64,000 bases of DNA from contig OX345637.1 of assembly GCA_947044365.1 (NCBI GenBank), positions 6,070,201 through 6,134,200 on the forward strand, read 5' to 3'. Below the pieces are notes generated by a model, which searched no databases, was not told where the DNA came from, and saw only the letters and a list, made by a program, of their open reading frames with translations. Both the position numbers and the translations under genes were made by a program. Below are positions 12,901 to 23,880 of the stretch, one piece after another (the first letter of the stretch is position 1; each line of letters begins with the position of its first letter). This DNA is from Petrosia ficiformis (taxonomy: Eukaryota > Porifera > Demospongiae > Haplosclerida > Petrosiidae).

Positions 12901-15900
12901 ATTCTAACTTTCTTTGCTGGACAGAAGAGTTGTAAACAAAGCCAATGATGTCAAACTTATGCTTCGTTATCACCAGGAAGAGTCCAAGGCGAGTGCTTGA
13001 AAGTATAGTAGTACCACGGGGAACGCCCACCTCTCTACAACCTTGTATAACTTAAGCATTGTAAACAGCAATGACTTTTAACTTACATATTTAGACAGAA
13101 GACCTTTTAAGAAAGCCACAGATACCAAACTCATGCTCCGTTAGCTGCAAGAAAGCAGCAAGGCGAGTGTTTGAAAGTGTATGTGGTCACTGGCGACGTC
13201 CATATTTGGCGTTCATGTGATTTTTTGTTGATATGCGCGCGCATGTGCAAGATTGCTTTAACGGTTTCAATCGTTTTTAAAAACAATTATAATCGTAAAA
13301 ACGATTCTAAATTGTAAAAATGGAACGAACCAGAGAACGATCGTAGAACGATTACGAAACATTAACTTTTTTATGTCCTCTACTGTATTTGTCACTGCTG
13401 TATACATGTAGTTTCCATTTATGGCCAGCATGGCTCTTTTACATGTATTTAAGAGTACATTGTACATGTATATTATCACTAATAGTCTTTGTCAATTGGA
13501 TCAAGTTGTTTTCTATATAGCACACATGCTAACTATTATGATCCTTGCTGCAAAAACCTTATTCAAAAATTTACACATGTAGATACAGTGTACATGTAAG
13601 GAAAGGGATGAGGTTGAAGGGAGATTGAAATAAGATATATGTACATGTACATGTACATATACATGTACATACATGTACATATTCTTGTATATGTACATAT
13701 ATGTAAATACATGTACATGTATATACCTGTACGTATATGTATATGTATATACATGTACATTGTGTAAATGCAACTGGTTGGTTATAGGCCATTTTGTCCA
13801 AGAAACCAACAAACATTCTTTTGCACAAAGTAAACTTTATGATCTTTCTATATAACAAGTAGTGGGTATTTATAGTGGGTGGTCATGTATTTTCACAAAT
13901 TGAATGAAGGAAGTCGCAAAACTGATTAAGGTTAATTGATGTATAGATGAATGAATGAACACGAAGAAGGATGTACATCATGTGGAATGACATATATAGA
14001 TGTGTAATTGGATGGATAGATAGATGAATGAATGAATGAATGAACAAATGAAGATGGATGTATGTTGAATGATACATAATTTATATACAGTGTAGATGTA
14101 CTTTTTAGACATTGATCATTATATAATTGTTTCATTATAATAGGTGTGATTGTGACTTTCAGTTGCAAAGTATAGGTGATGTGGCTATTGATGAGATTAA
14201 GCTCATTATAAAGGATCAATCAGGTAAGTCCATTCAAGTCATTAACGAGTGAACCTACATGTACATGTAGTTTTCCACCAATACTGGGTGGGATTGGGAG
14301 TTATTTCCACGTTTTCCACATCAAAGAGTAAGATTACTTTGGTAATGATTGAAGCCTACACCCTAAACATAATTTATATTAATACTATTGATATACATGT
14401 ACATGTGAATGATGTGATACTGGTGATATAGTGTACATGTATGTCCATGTATCAGTACTGATACTGTTGATAGATATACAGTACTTGGCATTAAAAAGTT
14501 AACGTTTTGTAATAGTAGAACAATTGTATCACACTTCATTTTGCGGTTGCAATCGTTTTATTTTTCAGTGATGCTGATTATTTTGTTAGTAAGTATAATA
14601 ATTAACCAGAATTGGCATTTTTGTATACCCAAAAAATATGTGTGGGTGGAGCGCTTAATATCTAATTCTTTTCAGCTCTCGTACGTACTTTATCAGACTT
14701 AAGATTCTAACTTACTTTGCTGGACAGAAGAGTTGTTAACAAAGCCAATGATGTCAAAATTATGCTTTGTTATCACCAGAAAGAGAAGAAGGCGAGTGCT
14801 TGAAAGTATAGGAGTCCCACAGGCAATGCCCACCTGTACAACCTTGTATATCTATGCATTTTAAACAGCAGTGACTTTAACTCATGTATTTAGACAGAAG
14901 ACCTTTTAAGAAAGCCATAAATACCAAAAGCATCCTTCATTAGCTGCAAGAAAGCGGCAAGGCGAGTGTTTGAAAGTGTAGTAGTCAGTTGACAATGCCC
15001 ATACTTAGCATTCATGTGATTTCTTGTTGAAATGCACATGTGCAAAGATTGCTTTAACGGTTTTAAACTTTCAATTATTTTTAAAAATGATTCTTGATCG
15101 TAAACGAAATGAATCAGAGAACGATAGTAGAAAGATTGCTAAACGTTAACTTTTTTTATGTCCTCTACTGTACATTTTTCTGAAAGCAAGCAAGTATCCG
15201 GATATTCATTTGTTAAACTAAGCGAATATCCGGATACCAAAAACTACTATCTATTGCAGCCCTAGATCCTATCTGTGTATGAAACCCTGTATACACAAGC
15301 TCTCACCATAGTGACCATACTGTACTAATGTATAGTATAGTATATTAGCTATAATACTGTACTAATGTATAGTATAGTATATTAGCTATAATACTGTACT
15401 AATGTATAGTATAGTATAGTATATTAGCTATAATACTGTACTAATGTATAGTATAGTATATTATCTATAATACTGTACTAATGTATAGTATAGTATATTA
15501 GCTATAATACTATACTAATGTATAGTATAGTATATTATCTATAATGCTGTACTAATGTGTATATTATCTATAATGCTGTACTAATGTATAGTATAGTATA
15601 TTAGCTATAATACTGTACTAATGTATAGTATAGTATATTATCTATAATACTGTACTAATGTATAGTATAGTATAGTATATTAGCTATAATACTGTACTAA
15701 TGTATAGTATAGTATATTATCTATAATACTGTACTAATAGTATATTATCTATAATGCTGTACTAATGTATAGTATAGTATATTATCTATAATACTGTACT
15801 AATAGTATATTATCTATAATGCTGTACTAATGTATAGTATAGTATATTATCTATAATGTATAGTATAGTATATTAGCTATAATACTGTACTAATGTATAG

Positions 15901-18410
15901 TATAGTATATTATCTATAATGCTGTACTAATGTATAGTATAGTATATTATCTATAATACTGTACTAATGTATAGTATAGTATATTAGCTATAATACTGTA
16001 CTAATGTATAGTATAGTATATTATCTATAATGCTGTACTAATGTATAGTATAGTATATTAGCTATAATACTGTACTAATGTATAGTATAGTATATTATCT
16101 ATAATGCTGTACTAATGTGTGTAGTACAGTATATTAGCTGGTACTATAATATTATTCTCTGATAACACTACTGAACATGTACATGTACAATAATTATAAG
16201 GTACATTGTACATTGTACATGTACAATGTAGATAACATCTTTACCCTACTATCCAATACACAGCCGATTATTGTACTCTAACTTGGGAGGCTAGTACATT
16301 GCAGTCCTTGTTACCAATGACAGAGAAGAATAAACATGTCAGCTTCCCACTGAGAGTGGCAATCTGCATACCTCATTCACTTCGTGTTGGTCCTTATAAA
16401 CCAGATGAATTACATGTCCAGTCTCTAGTACTGAGACGTTTGAGCAAACAACTTTATCTTCTCCAAGTGCCTCGTGACACCCCCAAGTCAAAAACATTAG
16501 CTCCCAATAGAACCAGTTTTACTGATGTGAAGGAACTATTAGGGAGGTCTACATCATATTTAGGATCTCCATCAAGACGAAAAAAAATGAATAGTAGTTA
16601 TCGTAAAAGTAAAGATGATCAATTTCATGATTCTCCAAAATCAGATTTATTTGAATCTCTGGATTTACCTGATAACCCCTCCTTTAGTCATCGACTGAAA
16701 AGTATTGTTGACAAACAACCTGATTTAAAACCACTTGAAGAATCACCTGTAAAAAGAAAGCTATTGGCACGAAATAATACCACCTCTGGGAGCCCCAGTT
16801 CTTCTGTAAGGTTTAAAAATCGATTTAAAAAACCATCTGACACTTCAAGTATTCCTTTAAAACCTTCAAAACCTATTCCAATACATGTACCCAATGATAG
16901 ACTAATGGATTCACTGAACCTTGATTTTCCTCGTGCAAGTGATCTTCGTCATAAAATTGATAATAATAGCCGACAATCTATTCTCAGTGATACGACTACT
17001 GATCCTATAAGCGAGTTAGATAATCAATCTAGTGATAAGGTATCGATTAAATCTGATCCTGGATCCTCTTCACCTTTGCCTTTCTCAATCCCAACTACTC
17101 CACCTACTCCACCTACTTCACCTCAGCCTTTCCAGTTAAGATCATCCACACTACAAACAAGTACTAGTATATTTGCAAAGGATAAACGAGTTCACAGTCT
17201 GGAAGAAAAAAAGCCTGGTTGGAGTTCGCACAAAAAGAAACGTGTTGCCATTCAATCTAGTTTGCCTGTACAGGGGAAGTCATTCATAGCTAGCACACTT
17301 CCAAAGGCTCCTGGAGTACCCACCATCTTCTCTCCAGCTAAGCGTCCTAAAAAACATCCTCCAGATAGGAAGAAACTTAATACAGTGTTTCTATTACAGT
17401 ATACTGGTGGGGAGGGAGCTAAAGAGGGTTACTATAGAGAGGTCACTGTAAGCTTAACTGTCACCATTAGACCGACACTATACTTTGAAGATTTTGCCAT
17501 TGCTCCTGTGAAAGGGTGAGTTAATCGTTATTCATATGTATGTTCTACATGTATATATGCTTTGAATTCATACACAGTACACAGTATACAATTTATATTC
17601 GGGTCACTCTTAAGGATTTTCTAGTAATAATGTTGATCTGTACACTTTTCATAACCAATTAACCATTGGGAATAAAGTTTGTCCACATTCACAATGACCT
17701 CAAAATTATGATTTGATGACAATGTACGTACATTGTACATGTACATGTATAATTATACTCATATAGTATATACATTGTAGTTTAATGTCATAAGGGTGTA
17801 TCTCAGTAAAGCAATAGATTGACATTTGACATGCACGTGTACATGTACATGTACATAACAGAAAGGATATAAACATATGAAAGTTATGAACATTTATCTG
17901 AGGTCAAGGTGAAGATGAATGATCTTTAATTTGAAGAGTGCATAAGGCTCATTGGGAGTTGGCAAATTTTCCACAAATTCCAAAACTATTTTGATTTTGT
18001 ATTGATAAAGTGTCATAGTGTGAAACACTCAGTCATACTATACAGAACATTGCCCAATAAATCTAGAATGATTGTATGGTAAATTGAACTGTACATGTGG
18101 AGCAGGACCAGTAGTCAAAATACTGTATAGTCCTAAAATTTCACGGGCTATAAATTTCTCGTTTTTCGTGCAATTGATGGACCACAAAAAATGTATTCAC
18201 GAAAATAATGGTCATGCCTGCCACGTGTTACCATTTTTGGTGAACGCAAAATGTTATCACAAAATAGTTGAATTTTGTTAAAATGCAAAACTTTTACCCA
18301 TACAAATTTAGGGCTACATGTATATAGTATAATGTACATGTACATGTACATGTAGGTCAAATTGTCTGCTGGTTAGCTCAATATTTCAGCATCCCTGATA
18401 TACCTAAACA

Positions 18411-18468
<58 letters not shown>

Positions 18469-18901
18469 GTATAATCATGATGCTCCATGATTGGTCTGGG
18501 AAGGAGTAATAAATTATGTTTTTTTTGTAAATACATGTAGTATCATCACTTCAGTATTTTATAGTTATAATTATATCAATTTTGTTTTTATTCCTAAAGT
18601 TCTGCAGATTTATTTTCATTTGTATTCACAATGGAGAATATATCTCCTTACACACTTCATGTGACTTGTGATGTGAAGCAAGGTATGCTTATATTATTAT
18701 TATGATGATCTAGTTTAAATTTAGTTAACTTTGTTCATGTAGCTACAAATGTAATACATGTTCATGTAGCTAATACATGTATATGTAGTTAATACATGTG
18801 CATGTAGTTACATGTAGCTTGTTATTTTTTTATCATTGACTGAAAGCTCAAATCAAAATGTTAATGTATATACATGTACATGTACATGTATCAGGTGTCT
18901 G

Positions 18902-18945
<44 letters not shown>

Positions 18946-21900
18946 TCAGATAACATATGTATATCAATATACAGTTTTTATCAATACTATGATTATTATT
19001 ATTTAAATCGATCTGTTTATTAGATGGACCATTTGATAAGCATCACTCTTGGGTACTGGAGTCAGACACATCACGTGAAGTTTCCATTCCTATGCTACGT
19101 TTCATACTGGTTGAGTATGAGGCTACACTCAAAGAGGTAACATCTTACATTTCTAATGCCCATAGAATTTTTATCTCGAAATAAAGTGATCTCCCACTTT
19201 TCAACATTCGTCACCTTTCATACTCCCTAACCCTCTCATACCTCCCTTACTTACCACCTCCATAACTTATTTGCCCTCCTCTACTAGGCGGACATACTCA
19301 AGCCATATTGTGATCATTTAGTGAGTTTATTGGACATAAGATGGTCAGCTCCGCTAAAAAACAAGTGTGGCAATGTATCACTCAGTGGACTAAAACTTCC
19401 ACAATCTGTTGTAGCTATCATCAGACCACTTCCTGTACTATTCAGTAAGTGTGTATATATATACAATGTACATTATATGCACATGTACGTACATGTACGA
19501 CAATGTATATATAATGGTTTGCTGATCCCGCCTCACATTGAAAATAAATGCTAAATTATATGAATAAGGCTAAAAGAGGAAAGTAAAAAAAATGTTGGTA
19601 GTTACTGGGAATCGAATCTAAAACCACTGAACTTGTACATCTATCTATAAGAGTACAGCATGAGGCAGAGCTGAGTGCTCTATGAACTTCGAAACCCAAC
19701 CCTACGTGCTATACACATGTATTTCCAGTGCAATATAAACGAGCAAAACTGGTGATTTACACGTATGTACACGTACATGTATATTAATTGGATGTACATG
19801 TATATTAATGGGTGTACATGTATATTAATTGGGCGTACATGTATGTTATGAGAACAATTGTTTTGACGCTATGATTATTGTCACAATACATGTAGCTTCC
19901 TGTTGTCATGGTAACAATAAGTTATTGATGCAATCTTAATAATTACATGTACATGTATGTACATTTATATAGAGGGTGCAATTCTATTAATAATATGTTT
20001 GCTTGTGTGTAACATCATAATTATTACAATAATTGTCTTACATGTATACTCTCTTATAGATTATAAAACAGAAGCTATGTCCTATTCACCTGGAATACCT
20101 GTTGTAATTAATGTGGAGGTCACTAACAACACTGGTAAGATAATTTACATGTACATGTGCATGGATTATCAGTGTTCTACCCAGGATATGTAGAGTGGTG
20201 GTTGGATTCTAACTTGCATTTAGTAGTTTACTCAGAATATAAATGTACATGTAGTTAATTCTGTCTCAGTAACCTATATACAATGTATTAACTGAGTGGT
20301 GGTTAATTCATACTGAGTGGTGGTTATTGCCGACCAGTGTGAGCAGAACATTGGATTATAAATGCACATGCATTTGTTCAATATAATATCACACATAATG
20401 CATAGATAGGATAAAGACCTTACACACGTAACATTATTCACTTGTGACTGTGTAGTGTACATGTACATTTACATATATACATGTACATGTACATACATTT
20501 CACAAGCATACATGTACATGAATGTACCATACACGAGTACAGTGCTTGTAATAACATCCAGCAATTGGCTATTTTCTGGACATTTGCCTCTTTGTCCAGA
20601 CAAAATTCAATTTTTGTCTGAGTAAATTGTCTGATTAGTTATAAGAATAATACAACAAAATAAGTACAGTAACCTCACAGTGAGGTTAATTATTAGTCAA
20701 GAGCAGTTATAGCCTAGAAGGTTAATTCTGTATCTCATAAACTATAAATGGGCACAATGCTAGTTTGTGAGACCCTTTTTTCCGGACAAATACACAACTT
20801 GCTGGTCAAATATTGTATTTTTCGATGTTTCTGCTGGATGCTTTTTCGAGCACTGCATGTACATGTACACACGTACATGTGTACATTGACATGTACATGT
20901 ACATGTGTACATGTGTATGTCTAAAGCTAGAAGTATGTATTATGTATGTGTACATATTAAATGTTTATGCACATGTACATTTATAAACATGTATGTGTAT
21001 ATTCTCCTTTTTTCTTGCGTTTTATAGGATCTCTCCTCCCAATATCTTTGATAACATTGAGTCCATTTACAATGACCCCCAGTGGTGGTAAAGTAGATTG
21101 TGCCGAAACTAATCTAGTTATGTACTCACAATCACTGGCTCAAAAATTACCAGAGGTAGATCTCTCACTAGATGTGTGTACATATACATGTATGTGTGTC
21201 ACTGAATTGTACCTTTTGCATGGTTGGTTGGTCACATACATGTATCGTGCATGTGTGTAACTGTGGATAAGAAAAAGGATAATATAATCTTGTATAAACT
21301 CTCCGTATTTTGCCATTTTGTACAGAAAGGCAACTAACTACATGTAGGTAGAACAACAGTTGTTATTCCTGGGTGCCTACTTCTTATAAAGAGAATCAAA
21401 ATGTATTTTCCAAGTCACTGAGTGCGGTCATAGTTAATTATATAATCATAGTATAAATTACATGATGTTACAGGAGATGTAGAAAAAAATAAAGAAAAAA
21501 AGAAAGAAAAAGACACTTGAGGCAATGGAAAAATGAAACATGAGAGTTGCCTCAGGTGGGATTTGGACCCACAACACTCTGTACATGTACACGTACATTA
21601 TGTTTCAAAAAAAAAAAGCTTGATATGATTTGTGAATGTACAAGTTGTGATGTACCAATAATCAGATTGGTAATCAGCATCAATCGTCATTATTGTTAAT
21701 GGTATCAGTGACATAAACAATATTATACTATGTGAACTAATGGCATTGTCTGACGTTAGAATAATTTATCATTAAAAGCCTTTTTGACATCCCTAAAATA
21801 CACATAGAAACAAGGTACTTCAAGACAAATGTATTATCATATTAAAATTTAAAATTATTGTTGGTTTATAAAAATATCGGTAATATCCCATATCAGCACA

Positions 21901-23397
21901 ATGTGTACATCACTAGATTGTTATATACATGTAGTAGTACATGTAAATTGACAATACGATTTTTTATAAAACAAACTTAGGGGATACTTATGTCTTGTTT
22001 TTTTATCTTAATTTGATAAGAAGTGTTATGATTTCAGTTTCTGTATTGTTGTTTATTTAAGTTACAATAAATCTTCATCAGATAAAGCCAACATGCATGA
22101 CGTATATATCACAGTTTTAATCATGAAAGTAACACCACTAGCTGTGATTATTTAACAGCTATATCAAAAATATCCACACGCTAATTGCTGCTTTTCTAAA
22201 GGTTGATAACAAACTTGTACGTGACAATGATAGTCATTTTGAGGTGAATATTCTGACTTGCTATTCTGCCATTTCTACAGGAAGCCATTTTTGGTACATA
22301 TATTATACTTCTTACATGTAGATACCACATTCATGAGCTTTCTAATCGAATAGAGAGTATTTAAAAGTGTTTGATAAAATTATTGATCCTAAAAATTATT
22401 AATGGTCTATTTTTGAAAATGCATTGTATTATTGTAAATTATATACATGTGTAGCTATAGTAAATGTCATTCATTTCATCTTGCCTTTAGAAAAATATTC
22501 ATAACTTTATTTTGAAAGGACTGACAATCTTTTTACCTGCACCATTTTCATATAATTATCCTTCCCTTTCTTTTTTGTGTAATCAATTTCAATCCATTGC
22601 TTCATTATTGAGTTACAGTATAATTATGTATTAACCTTATGACATTAAACTATACACTATATTACGTCATCACTTCCTAATTTTGAGGTCATCATGAATG
22701 TGAACAGACTCTAGTATAAATGAACTGTCTGAAATAATCAAGTAACTGTAACTATGTGAGACTGGTTCTATGATAATTGGGAAGCTTCCCTTCCCTCTTG
22801 ATTTCAGACCATATTAATATCAGCAAGTACATGTGTCATATCGATGAAACTAACATTTGTTTACAATTGAATTTCAATATGCCTATTTTTTTCCTTTGTA
22901 CCCTGACATTTATACCTTTCATTATTCATACATGTGCATATATGTACTTATCATGAATATTACTATCATTTCTGTTATAGTTGGCAAAGGATACCACTTA
23001 TAAATTTGCTCTCAATATGGTCTTCATGAGCTCGAATGAGTACTTTATTGATGTCAAGTTACACAAAAGTCTTCCTCTAGAACAAGAAGAAATAATGAAA
23101 ACTGAGAATCAAGATGACAATAAAGAAAATGAAATAACCACTAAATCAGAAACTGTTTCTAAGCATCTAAGCAGTGAAAATTCCTCGAGTAACAAGAAAG
23201 AAGTCTGTAATTTAATAGTATCATCTGTATTTCCAAATACTAGAATAGGTACTGGAAACCCCACAACCTCTCCCTCCCCTGTTTCCATGGTAACACATCC
23301 TGTTGTTAAGGATGCTAACAGATTAGGCAATATAAAAGAATTTATATCTCATTCAAGGACCTATGCTGGACCTCAACTCACAATAAAAATATTATGA
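909..23397 (+). CDS. TRAPPC9: TRAPPC9 (NIBP/Trs120) homologue, 5' end missing
   Basis: Subunit of the TRAPP II tethering complex, which acts in ER-Golgi and Golgi vesicle traffic as part of a Rab exchange factor. Eighteen exons with GT-AG ends and matching phases: 909-1131, 2346-2491, 4107-4178, 4618-4698, 5623-5763, 6934-7100, 7288-7555, 7899-8030, 11837-11963, 12192-12417, 14144-14223, 16264-17515, 18600-18682, 19024-19136, 19288-19444, 20060-20134, 21028-21155, 22981-23397 (stop TGA). Family landmarks are DNLWLGATMEG in the first exon, FQQAINYYSK in the second, VLWVQGDPAEVVLVVSNPLP in the eighth, LTWEASTLQ then YTGGEGAKEGYYRE in the twelfth, and the beta-sandwich-like tail. The first exon begins at an internal acceptor in phase 0, so the N-terminal ~250 residues lie upstream of the window. 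The twelfth exon (417 codons) carries a long Ser/Pro/Lys-rich insertion, and the last exon has a polar tail beyond the conserved part. Family assignment is recognised from sequence; exon edges are inferred. Confidence 0.9.
1615..1815. repeat. tandem repeat, ~32-bp unit (GCTAATTCAAG + TACATG run)
   Basis: At least five consecutive units read ATGCTAATTCAAG or ATGCTACTTCAAG followed by two or three TACATG hexamers. It is a higher-order minisatellite built from the hexamer repeat, inside the first visible TRAPPC9 intron. Confidence 0.8.
2620..2766. repeat. direct duplication of ~70 bp
   Basis: The segment CCTTCAGTTAAAGGTATTTA through TCTAGACAACTAGACCACA occurs twice in direct orientation, back to back, with only a small difference at a TACATG tract. 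It lies in a TRAPPC9 intron and has no coding appearance. Confidence 0.8.
3387..4069. mobile_element. inverted-repeat (MITE-like) element, copy 1
   Basis: About 683 bp bounded by long inverted repeats: AGAAACCAAAAAAAAG then TTCACGTTC on the left, and the reverse complement on the right. The arms contain CTACGACCGTAGTACG-type dyads. The middle has two related segments, each with CAGCAAAG or CTTGCTGCTTTC and a following GATAACGAAGCAT or GCTAACGAAGCAT. The same interior is found inverted in the elements at 12,670 and 14,478. No transposase is present, so it is a non-autonomous element in a TRAPPC9 intron. Confidence 0.75.
8169..8908. mobile_element. non-autonomous relative of the recombinase element, copy 1
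   Basis: Starts with TATACTTCTACCATG and ends with CATGGTAGAAGACGG plus an attached ~100-bp palindrome (8808-8908). Near the left end is a hairpin, TTATCAAACCTCCCGG ... CCGGGAGGTTTGATAA. The right part carries CGCGCGCGTTTCATGG. No open frame remains. It lies directly next to copy 2 and the coding element at 9666-11430, all in one TRAPPC9 intron. Confidence 0.75.
8909..9665. mobile_element. non-autonomous relative of the recombinase element, copy 2
   Basis: Nearly identical to the preceding copy, with the same TATACTTCTACCATG start, internal TTATCAAACCTCCCGG hairpin, CGCGCGCGTTTCATGG subterminal sequence and terminal palindrome at 9565-9665. It differs by small indels, including an extra TA-rich stretch near 9,105-9,125. 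The head-to-tail arrangement with no spacer suggests tandem amplification or insertion into the same target. Confidence 0.75.
9666..11430. mobile_element. Crypton-like tyrosine-recombinase transposon
   Basis: A third member of the same series that still carries a coding region (10051-11376, minus strand). It begins TATACTTCTACCATGCC and ends ATGGTAGAAGTCTGTTATAC, so its ends are inverted copies of each other. A double hairpin built from TTATCAAACCTCCCGG lies near 9,735-9,820. Classical Cryptons lack inverted ends, so the ends and hairpins are unusual for this recombinase type. Confidence 0.7.
10051..11376 (-). CDS. Crypton/KIAA1958-type tyrosine recombinase
   Basis: An intact 441-codon frame for a tyrosine recombinase of the Crypton/DUF3504 class, which cuts and rejoins DNA through a covalent tyrosine intermediate. 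Visible catalytic candidates are Arg249 in FALRSGQEH, His378 and Arg381 in HSLR, His404 in RTGH and Tyr413 in RTYKR. An N-terminal helical DNA-binding half (NTSKTTNWCINLWEQWRK, about residues 95-112) precedes them. The Met at residue 18 (MDFASAIED) is the likelier start, since the first 17 codons overlap the element end. The protein has no visible frameshift and may be active. A related, internally deleted copy lies at 44,570-45,165. Confidence 0.8.
   Translation of the reverse strand: MRVNKFTNLAFGFIVTVMDFASAIEDCLLQADKEFDELCSQLTEQQLAELCDSTHNNLQQPHLAFSTQLHPTSRFAKPKTEQDVLLAQANAVPQNTSKTTNWCINLWEQWRKNRKDLCGNYPPPIYSCTIECLNSWLCKFILEIRRKDGKEYPPRTIYVISCGLLRHVRERCPGINFFKDSEFDSFRKTLDGEMRRLRAQGLGVQRKQAEPFSIEEENKLWSDGLLGADSPQILLDTMVFMCGLYFALRSGQEHRDLQYSQIRLVEPPTASTPHLIYTENISKNNSGGIAKRKQEPKVVTHHANLDNPSRCFVQLYKQYIQHCPDPLKRKCNAFYLSPLKKPKDNIWFSVTPIGHNTLSKTVGRLCSAAGITGFKTNHSLRVTTATRLFQSGIDEQLIMSRTGHRSLEGIRTYKRVSENQQEEVSAVLNGATNEPELKRPK
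11505..11833. repeat. dispersed ~330-bp repeat, copy 1
   Basis: Contains AATATCCAGCAATTGGCTA, AATTGTCTGACTAATTA, AACCTCACAGTGAGG and TCAGTCAAGAGCAG. The same string of motifs recurs at 20,530-20,870, and partly at 33,935-34,090 and 52,860-53,000 in introns of the Roco copies. No coding potential was recognised; it is an interspersed repeat whose type I cannot name. Confidence 0.65.
12670..13386. mobile_element. inverted-repeat (MITE-like) element, copy 2
   Basis: About 717 bp with terminal ACAGTAGAGGACA / TGTCCTCTACTGT, followed inward by AAGTTAACGTTTTGTAATCG and CGATTACGAAACATTAACTT. Within the arms are TCGTTCTACGATC dyads. The interior (AAGATTCTAACTTTCTTTGC, GGCGAGTGCTTGAAAGTATA) matches copies 1 and 3. 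Non-autonomous, in a TRAPPC9 intron. Confidence 0.8.
14478..15171. mobile_element. inverted-repeat (MITE-like) element, copy 3
   Basis: Ends ACAGTACTTGGCA...AAAGTTAACGTTTTGTAAT and AACGTTAACTTTTTTTATG then TCCTCTACTGT. The interior matches copy 2 over its whole length (GCTGGACAGAAGAGTTGT, AAGGCGAGTGCTTGAAAGTA). The left terminus is more diverged than in copy 2, so it is probably older. Confidence 0.75.
15305..16140. repeat. minisatellite, ~42-47 bp AT-rich unit
   Basis: About 18-20 units of CTATAATACTGTACTAATG followed by TATAGTATAGTATATTAG or TTAT. Unit length varies through gain or loss of TATAG steps. It fills the TRAPPC9 intron just upstream of the large twelfth exon and has no coding content. 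Confidence 0.9.
18412..18466. repeat. (AAT)n microsatellite
   Basis: An uninterrupted run of about 18 AAT/ATA triplets in a TRAPPC9 intron. Confidence 0.9.
18903..18948. repeat. (TTTC)n microsatellite
   Basis: About 11 tandem TTTC units in the intron before the exon at 19,024. Confidence 0.9.
19590..19715 (-). repeat. possible tRNA-derived (SINE-like) fragment
   Basis: On the minus strand, TAGAGCACTCAGCTCTGCC resembles a tRNA D-arm/A-box, and AGATTCGATTCCCAG about 60 bases downstream resembles a T-arm/B-box. The spacing suggests a tRNA-like head with an expanded loop, but no clean cloverleaf folds by eye. A second T-arm-like string, GGTGGGATTTGGACCC, is at about 21,556. Low certainty. Confidence 0.3.
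20530..20870. repeat. dispersed ~330-bp repeat, copy 2
   Basis: Matches the repeat at 11,505-11,833 in the same orientation (ACATCCAGCAATTGGCTA, TAACCTCACAGTGAGGTTAA, GTCAAGAGCAG), with added TTTGTCCAGACAAA and an expanded middle. Located in a TRAPPC9 intron. Confidence 0.65.
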
Positions 23398-23487
23398 TTT
23401 ATTTATTTACATAATAATTATATAATGTGGAGTGTGAGTGTGTATAAGAAATTATTATTTGTGTACATGTTAATTATCCCATAAATG

Positions 23488-23522
<35 letters not shown>

Positions 23523-23880
23523 GTGTTCACAACATTTTTACTACAAGATTGTATCGATTTTTAAAAAAAGTTCAATCAGACTTGCAGAACAAGCACACCT
23601 GAATTTTTAAATAATTATTAATTATTCGTTGGTGTTACTACATGTTCAAAAACCTTCAAAGCTAATTATATTAAACACTTTAAAAGCCTGGCCCAACTTG
23701 CATTGGTACATTGATAGTAACCTAATTATTCAGTTCCAGTAATGAACATTAAATACAGGCTATATTATATATAAATCATGAGGTTTAATTCATAAAAATT
23801 AGTTGGCCATTTATTATGAATAATTATTATTAACAAAATTAATCTGGCACATCTCTAATGTAATACCAATTCATAACAGG
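23398..23880. other. intergenic gap between TRAPPC9 and the membrane-protein gene
   Basis: AT-rich spacer with an (ATT)n run at about 23,488-23,522 and no open frame of note. It should hold the TRAPPC9 3' UTR and the promoter or 5' UTR of the next gene. No clear TATA box or initiator can be singled out. The text TCATAACAG just before the next ATG could be a splice acceptor. Confidence 0.6.

Noticed and set aside
13513..13858. Multiple 60-99 codon frames
   Set aside because: Same cause: hexamer repeat in a TRAPPC9 intron, with no conserved motif.
19590..19715. Functional tRNA gene
   Set aside because: Only A- and B-box-like strings are visible; no full cloverleaf with paired acceptor stem could be drawn.
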